Shown here piece by piece: positions 1 to 6,737 of a DNA stretch of 34,222 nucleotides. Location: positions 1 through 34,222 of the forward strand of contig CAILKW010000193.1 of the NCBI GenBank assembly GCA_903834845.1, given 5' to 3'. A model generated the notes under the pieces. The model searched no databases and had not been told where the DNA came from. It was given only the letters and a program-made list of their open reading frames with translations. The DNA comes from an uncultured Bacteroidia bacterium (lineage in GTDB: Bacteria > Bacteroidota > Bacteroidia > Bacteroidales > Prolixibacteraceae). The stretch's first letter is position 1, and each line of letters begins with the position of its first letter. The position numbers and the translations under genes were made by a program.

Positions 1-1548
1 CAATCGCATATTCTGACTGATGCCTTTGCCTGATTCGTACATCACACCTAAATTGAAAACAGCTTTAGGATAACCGGCATCGGCAGCTTTTTGATACCAT
101 TTGAATGCTTCATCAGAATTCTGAGGTTTTGAAATCCCATTTTCGAAATACACACCCACCCTGAACATTGCGCCGGGAACACCCATTTCAGCAGCTTTTA
201 AAAAATATTCGAATGCCTTTTCTTTGTCGGACGAATAACTCAAACTTTTCTCATGAACTATTCCTACAAGGTAGTTGGCCCTTGCATGACCTGCCTCGGC
301 GGCGCGCTTAAAATATTCGGAAGCCGACTGATTGTCTCTGATAGTCATCACACCGGCAAGAAGGACGCTTGCATATTTATATTGTGCTTCGATAATCCCC
401 TTATCAGCAGCACGTTTGAAATAATCAACCGATGTTTTGTGGTTTGATTCAACCTCATCGCCAATTTCATATTTTTGTGCCAGACGGAACATTGCCTCCG
501 GATTTCCATTGGTTGCTGCCTTTTTAAGCCAGTCTATTCCCTCTTCGTCTGATTTTTTTAAATAATAACCTGCAATTGCATCCTGCGCCTCTGCACTTCC
601 TTTGTCTGCTGCACGAAGATACCAGTCGTAAGCCTCTGCATCACCATTTTCATTCAGTAATTTGCCAATCAAATAAATAGCTTCAACATAATCGGCATGA
701 GCCGCCTGATCAAGATATTCGCGTGCTTTCGTAATATCTTTTTCTGTTCCCGAACCTTCGAAATACATTTTTCCAAGAATTAAGGCCACTTCTGCAGGCA
801 CATTTCCCCCTATTTTTGACAGCCATTCAAAAGCCTTCTCAACATTCTTTTCAGTTCCTTTTCCTTCATAAAGAAAGAGACCTGCTTTTTCATAAGCGGG
901 CAGATATTCCTTCACTGCGGCTTTTAAATAAAAATCGAAAGCTTTTGAAAGCTTAACAGGTACAGTAAGCCCTTGTTCGAAAATTTCACCAACCTTAAAC
1001 ATGGCGGGAGCATACCCACCCTTAGCCGCTTCGTACCAGTTATCAACAGCTTCGTTCAAATCCTTAGACCCGCCATCACCGGTTCGCAACAGCCGACCAA
1101 TGTTGTATTTCGCAATAATATCTCCTCTTTGAGCTCCGCGTTCGTACCATTCGAAGGCTTTTTTCAAATCAACCGGCAGTCCGTTGCCATTTTCGCGCAT
1201 TTCACCAATGTAGTTGCAAGCTCCTACCCCACCGTCGCGGGCCGATTCAAGAAACCATTTTACCGATTCTTCGTGTGACAACGGACGAGTATTTCCTTCA
1301 TAATACTTTATACCAATTACGAGCGAAGCTCCTGAAAAACCTTTGTCCATTAACTCCTCGAATATTATAATCGCTTGATTAATATCTTTTTCGCTTCGAT
1401 AAATATCAAGAAATACCATAGCAGGTTTATAACCATCTTTAAGCGAAGACTCTATTCGTTTAACACCTTTATCTGTTTTTCCCTTTTTCAGAGATTCAAT
1501 TCCATTGCGGAAAGCACGCGGGGCAGATTCTATTATTTGGCTCATCAT
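1..1548 (-). CDS. Sel1-repeat (TPR-like) protein, C-terminus cut by window edge
   Basis: The minus strand is open for 516 codons from the double ATG at 1548/1545 to base 1, with no in-frame stop, so the 3' end lies outside the window. The product is an almost unbroken run of roughly a dozen Sel1-like repeats of about 36 residues. Examples are AFEWYERGAQRGDIIAKYNI, AMFRVGVYFENG and AFKWYQKAADAGYPKAVFNL, with the family pattern of A-x-x-G and a Y-x-x-G turn. I see no signal peptide or membrane segment at the start (MMSQIIESAPRAFRNGIESL), so it is probably cytoplasmic. Sel1 proteins act as alpha-solenoid scaffolds for protein-protein contact, and no partner can be read from the sequence. It is divergent from the HD-domain gene at 1707. 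Family call is sure; role is unknown. Confidence 0.88.
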   Translation of the reverse strand, partial: MMSQIIESAPRAFRNGIESLKKGKTDKGVKRIESSLKDGYKPAMVFLDIYRSEKDINQAIIIFEELMDKGFSGASLVIGIKYYEGNTRPLSHEESVKWFLESARDGGVGACNYIGEMRENGNGLPVDLKKAFEWYERGAQRGDIIAKYNIGRLLRTGDGGSKDLNEAVDNWYEAAKGGYAPAMFKVGEIFEQGLTVPVKLSKAFDFYLKAAVKEYLPAYEKAGLFLYEGKGTEKNVEKAFEWLSKIGGNVPAEVALILGKMYFEGSGTEKDITKAREYLDQAAHADYVEAIYLIGKLLNENGDAEAYDWYLRAADKGSAEAQDAIAGYYLKKSDEEGIDWLKKAATNGNPEAMFRLAQKYEIGDEVESNHKTSVDYFKRAADKGIIEAQYKYASVLLAGVMTIRDNQSASEYFKRAAEAGHARANYLVGIVHEKSLSYSSDKEKAFEYFLKAAEMGVPGAMFRVGVYFENGISKPQNSDEAFKWYQKAADAGYPKAVFNLGVMYESGKGISQNMRL

Positions 1549-1578
1549 ATTTAATTCAAAATTCGGCTTAAAATTAGC

Positions 1579-1608
1579 TTTAATGAGATATTTGTTGACA
1601 TACTTTTG
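1579..1608 (+). promoter_or_regulatory. Candidate sigma-ABfr promoter for the HD-domain gene
   Basis: TACTTTTG at 1601-1608 matches the Bacteroidota -7 consensus TAnnTTTG exactly. TTTA at 1579-1582, 18 bases upstream, is a plausible -33 element (consensus TTTG). It would give a leader of about 90 nt before the ATG at 1707. A weaker alternative, TAATTTTA, lies at 1682-1689. Assigned by pattern only. Confidence 0.35.
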
Positions 1609-1706
1609 GTAAAAATATTGAACAAATGTTGTTTTCGTTTTAAAATCGAATACAGACGTTAATCTGTTCCATAAAAAAAGCTAATTTTACCACAAAATGT
1701 ACGCAA

Positions 1707-2246
1707 ATGAAACCATTGGAACTTATTGCTAAATATTATAAACCACGGTCAAAAGCTTACAAGATCTTAGTAAGCCATTGCACTCTGGTGACTGAAAAAG
1801 CTTTGAAAATTGCACAGAATCACAAAGAGCTGCTTCCTGATATTGCATTTTTGGAGGAGGCATCAATGTTGCATGACATTGGAATTTTTAAGACAAATGC
1901 GCCCAATCTGTATTGCTTTGGCGAATACCCCTACCTGTGCCATGGCTATTTGGGTTGTGAGTTACTAATTGAGGAAGGTTTTCCTGATCATGGATTGGTT
2001 TGTGAAAGACATACCGGAGTTGGGATAACTATGGAGGAAATCGTTTCCAATAAACTCCCATTACCGCTTCGTGATTTTATGCCGGTTTCGGTTGAGGAAC
2101 AAATTATCTGTTTTGCCGATAAATTTTTCTCTAAAAGCAATGACCTTTTAAAAGAGAAATCGGTACCAGATGTTCGGAAATCAATGCAAAAGTTTGGTGA
2201 TAAAAATGTGATGCGATTTAATGAATGGTGCGAAATATTCCTATGA
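1707..2246 (+). CDS. HD-domain phosphohydrolase
   Basis: A 179-residue protein with the ordered metal-binding residues of the HD superfamily: His24 (SHCTLV), the doublet His56-Asp57 in MLHDIGIFKT, His102 (ERHTG) and Asp138 (CFADKF). HD proteins hydrolyse phosphate esters of nucleotides or related compounds, but the substrate cannot be told from this sequence. The single compact domain without a partner domain resembles the small HDIG proteins common in Bacteroidota. It has no signal peptide and is presumably cytosolic. It ends 70 bases before potA, with a separate promoter candidate between them, so it is probably not part of the pot operon. An ATG at 1697 lies in another frame and would give only a short overlapping peptide. 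Confidence 0.85.
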   Translation: MKPLELIAKYYKPRSKAYKILVSHCTLVTEKALKIAQNHKELLPDIAFLEEASMLHDIGIFKTNAPNLYCFGEYPYLCHGYLGCELLIEEGFPDHGLVCERHTGVGITMEEIVSNKLPLPLRDFMPVSVEEQIICFADKFFSKSNDLLKEKSVPDVRKSMQKFGDKNVMRFNEWCEIFL

Positions 2247-2251
2247 ATCTC

Positions 2252-2259
2252 TATCTTTG
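2252..2259 (+). promoter_or_regulatory. Candidate -7 element of the potABCD promoter
   Basis: TATCTTTG fits TAnnTTTG exactly and lies 57 bases before the potA start. I see no good TTTG -33 element at the usual distance, so the promoter may be weak or need an activator. The palindrome at 2291-2305 would lie in the transcribed leader. Confidence 0.35.
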
Positions 2260-2290
2260 ACACCATTTTTAAATTATTAAGCAATTAAAA

Positions 2291-2305
2291 ACTGATATTA
2301 TCAGT
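2291..2305 (+). promoter_or_regulatory. Palindrome in the potA leader (possible operator or hairpin)
   Basis: ACTGATATTATCAGT is a perfect 15-base palindrome around a central T, followed by GATTTTTTCC and then the potA ATG 11 bases after the repeat. As RNA it would form a short 5-bp stem with loop TATTA followed by U6. As DNA it has the size of a dimeric regulator's operator. Its place between promoter candidate and start codon suggests control of the polyamine operon, but which mode is unknown. Confidence 0.4.
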
Positions 2306-2316
2306 GATTTTTTCCT

Positions 2317-3696
2317 ATGCAAAAATCTGAAAACATTATCTGCATTGAGCATGTATCGAAATTTTACGGTGACAAAGCTGTGCTTGATGACATTAATTTT
2401 GTTGTCCGTAAAGGGGAATTTGTTACCATTCTGGGTCCTTCAGGCTGTGGAAAGACAACCCTTATTCGTCTGATAGCCGGATTTCAAAGTGCCTCAGAAG
2501 GTTCAATTTCCATTTCAGGTGTGGAGATGACAACAACTGCTCCACATTTGCGTCCGGTAAATACAGTATTTCAAAAGTACGCACTATTTCCACATCTTAA
2601 CGTATTCAATAACATAGCTTTCGGTTTAAACTTGAAAAAGCTTCCCTCTGTTGAGATTAAAAACAAAGTGAATAAAGTTCTGAAGATGGTTGGTATGACC
2701 GATTACGAAGAGCGCGATGTTGACTCTCTATCAGGTGGACAACAGCAACGTGTGGCCATTGCACGTGCAATTGTCAATGAACCGGAGGTACTTTTGCTCG
2801 ATGAACCATTGGCTGCCCTTGATTTGAAAATGAGAAAAGATATGCAGATGGAGATCAAAGCAATGCACAAAAAGCTCGGTATCTCGTTTGTTTATGTCAC
2901 TCACGATCAGGAAGAAGCACTTACATTAAGTGACACAATTGTCGTGATGAGTCAGGGAAAAATTCAGCAAATTGGGACTCCCAAAGCAATTTATAACGAA
3001 CCTACAAATTCTTTCGTGGCTGACTTTATCGGGGAAAGCAATATTTTGAACGGGATTATGATTGGAGACAATCTGGTCGCTTTCGCTGGACATCAGTTTG
3101 AATGTGTTGACAAAGGTTTTGGACAACAGATTCCTGTTGATGTCGTAATCCGTCCTGAAGATCTTTATATCTTCGATCTTTCAGAAGCAGCAATGCTTAC
3201 CGGGAAAGTTACCTCTTCGATCTTTAAAGGAGTTCATTACGAAATGATTGTTTTAACCTCTGATGGTTTTGAATTTCTGGTTCAGGACTATCATTGCTTC
3301 GATGCAGGAAAAGAAGTTGGGCTTCGTGTAAAACCTTTCGACATTCATGTTATGAAAAAGGAGCGATTATGTAACACTTTCAAAGGCACCGTTGTTGACA
3401 AAAACCATGTTAAATTCCTCGATCATACTTTCGAATGTAACAAAAATGCAGATTTCCATTCAGGTGCTAAAGTAACGGTAAGTATAGATTTTCAAGATGT
3501 TATTCTATACGATTATGAAGAAGACGGTATGTTGGGAGGTGATGTTAAATTCATTCTTTACAAAGGAAATCATTATCATCTTACCGTTTCTACTGACGAA
3601 AATGATAATATTTTTGTGGACACAAACGATGTTTGGGATGATGGCGATCGCGTCGGGATTACATTTCCACCCGAATCTATTCGAATCACATATTAA
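2317..3696 (+). CDS. potA: Spermidine/putrescine ABC transporter ATP-binding protein PotA
   Basis: Cytoplasmic ATPase of a polyamine importer. The ABC domain (about residues 7-240) shows Walker [10 protein letters not shown] (40-48), Q-loop [10 protein letters not shown] (84-93), signature LSGGQQQR (138-145), Walker [12 protein letters not shown] (159-169) and the switch His in THDQEE (195-200). At 459 residues it is about 80 longer than the roughly 380-residue proteobacterial PotA. The extra length is a second C-terminal TOBE-like unit: residues 244-346 and 354-457 read as copies of each other ([53 protein letters not shown]). First gene of potABCD; potB follows after 14 bases. Sure of family and of the transporter; substrate range inferred from the potD-like partner. 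Confidence 0.95.
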   Translation: MQKSENIICIEHVSKFYGDKAVLDDINFVVRKGEFVTILGPSGCGKTTLIRLIAGFQSASEGSISISGVEMTTTAPHLRPVNTVFQKYALFPHLNVFNNIAFGLNLKKLPSVEIKNKVNKVLKMVGMTDYEERDVDSLSGGQQQRVAIARAIVNEPEVLLLDEPLAALDLKMRKDMQMEIKAMHKKLGISFVYVTHDQEEALTLSDTIVVMSQGKIQQIGTPKAIYNEPTNSFVADFIGESNILNGIMIGDNLVAFAGHQFECVDKGFGQQIPVDVVIRPEDLYIFDLSEAAMLTGKVTSSIFKGVHYEMIVLTSDGFEFLVQDYHCFDAGKEVGLRVKPFDIHVMKKERLCNTFKGTVVDKNHVKFLDHTFECNKNADFHSGAKVTVSIDFQDVILYDYEEDGMLGGDVKFILYKGNHYHLTVSTDENDNIFVDTNDVWDDGDRVGITFPPESIRITY

Positions 3697-3710
3697 TAAA
3701 TGGAATAGAA

Positions 3711-4508
3711 GTGGAACGTATATTAAAGTCATTGTTCACGTCACGAAGGAATTGGGCAATTCCATATATTTTGTATCTTGTTGTTTTTGTGGTGGTTCCT
3801 CTCGGACTGATCGTTATGTATGCTTTTACTGATACTGACGGAGCTTTATCCTTTTCGAATTTCCGAAAATTCTGGATGCAGCCCGAGGCCATGAACACTT
3901 TTATCTATTCTGTGGGTATTGCAATAATTACAACTTTATTGTGTTTAATTTTGGGATTCCCCGCCGCATATATCTTAAGTAAAACAAAAGAAAGAGGTGC
4001 CAAAATCCTCATCCTGCTATTTATTCTGCCAATGTGGATCAACTTTTTGATCAGAACCCTTGCAACCGTAGCACTATTCGACTTTTTCAGCCTTCCACTT
4101 GGTGAAGGGGCTTTGCTGTTTGGTATGGTTTACAATTTTCTGCCTTTCATGATATATCCAATTTATAATGTACTGCAAAAGATTGACCAGAATTTAATTG
4201 AAGCGGCGCAAGATCTTGGTGCCAATCCCCGGCAAGTATTTTTCAAAACAGTGCTTCCGCTTTCATTACCAGGTATTTCCAGCGGTATTATGATGGTTTT
4301 TATGCCTGTAATTTCGACTTTTGCTATCGCCGAACTACTGACAATCAACAATATCAAGCTCTTTGGATCCACTTTACAGGAAAATATCTACAATGGTTTA
4401 TGGAATTACGGTGCAGCACTCTCATTAGTAATGTTGTTACTTATCGGTATCACATCGCTGTTAGGCAGTGAAGGTGGTGCAAAATCGGAAGAAGGAGGGT
4501 TAATATGA
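3711..4508 (+). CDS. potB: Spermidine/putrescine ABC transporter permease PotB
   Basis: Inner-membrane permease of 265 residues with about six hydrophobic segments and the permease EAA loop in the form EAAQDLGANPRQVFFKTVLP, which docks onto PotA. The start is a GTG at 3711. The ATG at 3700 is in another frame and hits TAG at once, and the GTG gives the expected short cytoplasmic N-terminus (MERILKSLFTSRRNWAIPY) before the first membrane segment. It overlaps potC by four bases (ATGA), a sign of translational coupling. The C-terminal tail (GSEGGAKSEEGGLI) is slightly longer than the last helix. Forms the channel with PotC. Confidence 0.94.
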   Translation: MERILKSLFTSRRNWAIPYILYLVVFVVVPLGLIVMYAFTDTDGALSFSNFRKFWMQPEAMNTFIYSVGIAIITTLLCLILGFPAAYILSKTKERGAKILILLFILPMWINFLIRTLATVALFDFFSLPLGEGALLFGMVYNFLPFMIYPIYNVLQKIDQNLIEAAQDLGANPRQVFFKTVLPLSLPGISSGIMMVFMPVISTFAIAELLTINNIKLFGSTLQENIYNGLWNYGAALSLVMLLLIGITSLLGSEGGAKSEEGGLI

Positions 4509-5293
4509 TAAAAAGAATACTTGCAGGATCTTACCTCGGACTTTTACTCGTTTTGCTTTATGCACCTATTCTGATAATTATAATCTTTTCATTCACAGAG
4601 GCTAAGGTATTAGGTAACTGGACAGGCTTTTCCCTAAAACTCTATAGCTCACTTTTTCAATCAGGTGTTCACCACTCATTAATCAGTGCATTGTGGAATA
4701 CCCTCATTATAGGTTTTGTTGCTGCAATTGTCTCTACGCTGTTGGGTACAATGGCTGCCATTGGTATATATAATCTTAGGCCTCGGGCAAGGAAAGCTGT
4801 TTTTCTTGTTAATAGTATTCCAGTTCTGAACCCGGATATTATTACAGCAATTTCTCTTTTTCTTCTCTTCGTAAGTCTTGGAATCTCGCAGGGACTTACA
4901 ACGGTTATTCTGGCTCATATATCCTTCTGTACACCTTATGTAGTTTTAAGCGTTCTTCCGCGCCTGAGGCAGATGAACGATAACCTTTACGAAGCAGCTC
5001 TTGACCTGGGAGCCACACCATTTCAGGCATTGCATAAAATATTATTACCTGAATTAAAACCGGGAATGATCAGTGGTTTTATCCTCGCTTTCACACTTTC
5101 AATTGATGATTTCGTGGTAACTCTGTTTACTATTGGAAATGAAGGACTCGAAACCCTTTCAACCTACATTTATGCAGATGCACGAAAAGGAGGATTAACC
5201 CCAGAACTTCGTCCACTTTCAGCAATAATTTTCGTTTCTGTTTTACTTTTGTTATTGGTAATCAACAGACGTGCAGCTAAAAATAAGAGTTAA
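4505..5293 (+). CDS. potC: Spermidine/putrescine ABC transporter permease PotC
   Basis: Second permease subunit, 262 residues, usual family length. It has about six membrane segments and the EAA loop EAALDLGATPFQALHKILLP in the last third. The stretch AFTLSIDDFVVTLFTIGNEG is characteristic of PotC-type permeases. Its start codon overlaps the potB stop and its stop is one base before the potD ATG at 5295, so the four genes are tightly coupled. Confidence 0.94.
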   Translation: MIKRILAGSYLGLLLVLLYAPILIIIIFSFTEAKVLGNWTGFSLKLYSSLFQSGVHHSLISALWNTLIIGFVAAIVSTLLGTMAAIGIYNLRPRARKAVFLVNSIPVLNPDIITAISLFLLFVSLGISQGLTTVILAHISFCTPYVVLSVLPRLRQMNDNLYEAALDLGATPFQALHKILLPELKPGMISGFILAFTLSIDDFVVTLFTIGNEGLETLSTYIYADARKGGLTPELRPLSAIIFVSVLLLLLVINRRAAKNKS

Positions 5294-5294
5294 G

Positions 5295-6662
5295 ATGACA
5301 AATTTAAATACTAAAAGAACCCTAAGAAAAACAGTCATTCTGATATCGCTGTTGACTATATGCTTTCTGTTTCCTGGTTGCAAACAATCAGATAAATCGC
5401 GAAGTAAAGTCCTTAAAATATATAACTGGGCCGACTATATTGACGAAGCAGTTCTTACAGATTTCCCAATCTGGTACAAAGAACAGACCGGCGAAGATGT
5501 CAGAATTGTGTATCAGGTATTCGACATGACAGAAGTAATGTACACAAAAATTGTTCTTGGACAGGAAGATTTCGATCTGGTTTGTCCTACGCAGGCAATT
5601 ATCGAGAGAATGATTAATAAAAGGCTGCTTCTGCCAATCAATCAAGACTTTGGTAAAACACCCAATTATCTGTCAAATGTCTCCCCATTTATCCAAAAAC
5701 AGGTTGGCACCTTTAGTACTTCAGAATTTAAAGCCTCGGAATATGTGATTTCCTATATGTGGGGAATTTCAGGTATTTTGTATAATAAAGGATTAATTTC
5801 CAAAGAAGAAGTTCAATCGTGGAAAAGTTTATGGGATCCCAAAAATCAGGGCAAGGTACTAATGAAAGACAGTTATTGGGATGCTTACAATATGGCTATA
5901 ATCTATGCAAAAAATAAGGAAATAGCTCAAGGTAAAATTACGCTTTACGATGCAGCCAACAATCATACAAATGAAGATATCGAATTGGTTGAGAAGTATC
6001 TTAAGCTATTGAAACCCAATCTTGCCGGATGGGAAGCTGACTTTGGTAAAGAGATGATGACAAAAGGTAAAATTTGGATGAGTTATGCATGGAGTGGTGA
6101 TGCAGTCTGGGCCATAGAAGAAGCTGCAACTGTAAATGTGGATTTAGGCTTTGAAGTACCTCTTGAAGGAAGCAATGTTTGGTTTGATGGCTGGGTAATA
6201 CCAAAATATGCCCGTAATACCAAAGCCGCCGCCTTTTTTCTGAATTACCTTTGCCGACCTGACATTGCGTTACGCAATATGGAAACCACTGGTTACACCA
6301 GTTCCATAGCTACTCCTGAGATACTTGAAGAACAAATAGATACAACTTTGACAGAATCTGTTAATCTTAGTTATTTCTTTGGAACAGATGCAGATAGTCT
6401 CTTTATAGACCCGATACGGTATCCAGATTCCAGTGTTATAGATCGCTGTGCGGTCATCCATGATTTTCTTGATAAGAATGAAACTGTTCTGGAGATGTGG
6501 AGTCGTGCTAAAGGAGATAATCTGAACACAGGAGCAGCAGTATTAATCTTTTCATTCTTTTTCCTTCTTGCAATTTGGATTCTACACCGCAAAATTTCAC
6601 GCTATAGAGTCAAACAACGTCACAAGCGCAGAGTGAAGAGTTTTGTTTTCAAATCTTTATAA
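5295..6662 (+). CDS. potD: Polyamine-binding lipoprotein PotD with an extra C-terminal membrane segment
   Basis: Solute-binding protein that delivers spermidine/putrescine to PotABC. I chose the ATG at 5295, one base after the potC stop, over an in-frame upstream start at 5271. It gives a clean lipoprotein signal: basic MTNLNTKRTLRK, hydrophobic core, lipobox FPGC with Cys29. PotD features follow: LKIYNWADYID near the mature start, YVISYMWGISGILYNK, ISYAWSGDAVW-type (MSYAWSGDAVW) and NVWFDGWVIPKYA. The protein is 455 residues against about 350 for E. coli PotD. The added C-terminus holds a hydrophobic stretch (GAAVLIFSFFFLLAIWILHR, about 413-432) followed by a very basic tail (KISRYRVKQRHKRRVK), so both ends may be held in the inner membrane. 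No strong terminator separates it from the convergent lptD; only a weak ATTGTT/AACAAT stem lies between. Confidence 0.9.
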   Translation: MTNLNTKRTLRKTVILISLLTICFLFPGCKQSDKSRSKVLKIYNWADYIDEAVLTDFPIWYKEQTGEDVRIVYQVFDMTEVMYTKIVLGQEDFDLVCPTQAIIERMINKRLLLPINQDFGKTPNYLSNVSPFIQKQVGTFSTSEFKASEYVISYMWGISGILYNKGLISKEEVQSWKSLWDPKNQGKVLMKDSYWDAYNMAIIYAKNKEIAQGKITLYDAANNHTNEDIELVEKYLKLLKPNLAGWEADFGKEMMTKGKIWMSYAWSGDAVWAIEEAATVNVDLGFEVPLEGSNVWFDGWVIPKYARNTKAAAFFLNYLCRPDIALRNMETTGYTSSIATPEILEEQIDTTLTESVNLSYFFGTDADSLFIDPIRYPDSSVIDRCAVIHDFLDKNETVLEMWSRAKGDNLNTGAAVLIFSFFFLLAIWILHRKISRYRVKQRHKRRVKSFVFKSL

Positions 6663-6737
6663 TTTAAAGTGTTTATGGCTTATTGATCGTGAAGTATTGT
6701 TCAATGAAACAATCTATTTGCATTTTACGACTGATAA

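Noticed and set aside
1-1548. DNA-level tandem repeat
   Set aside because: The periodicity is at protein level (Sel1 repeats of about 36 residues); the nucleotide copies have diverged too far to call a repeat array.
3497-3832. Plus-strand frame bridging potA and potB
   Set aside because: Out of frame with both Pot proteins, which are complete and continuous through it.
6663-6737. Terminator between potD and lptD
   Set aside because: Only a 6-bp AT-rich stem (ATTGTT/AACAAT) and a distant TTATTGAT/ATCAATAA pair; no GC-rich stem or U-run.
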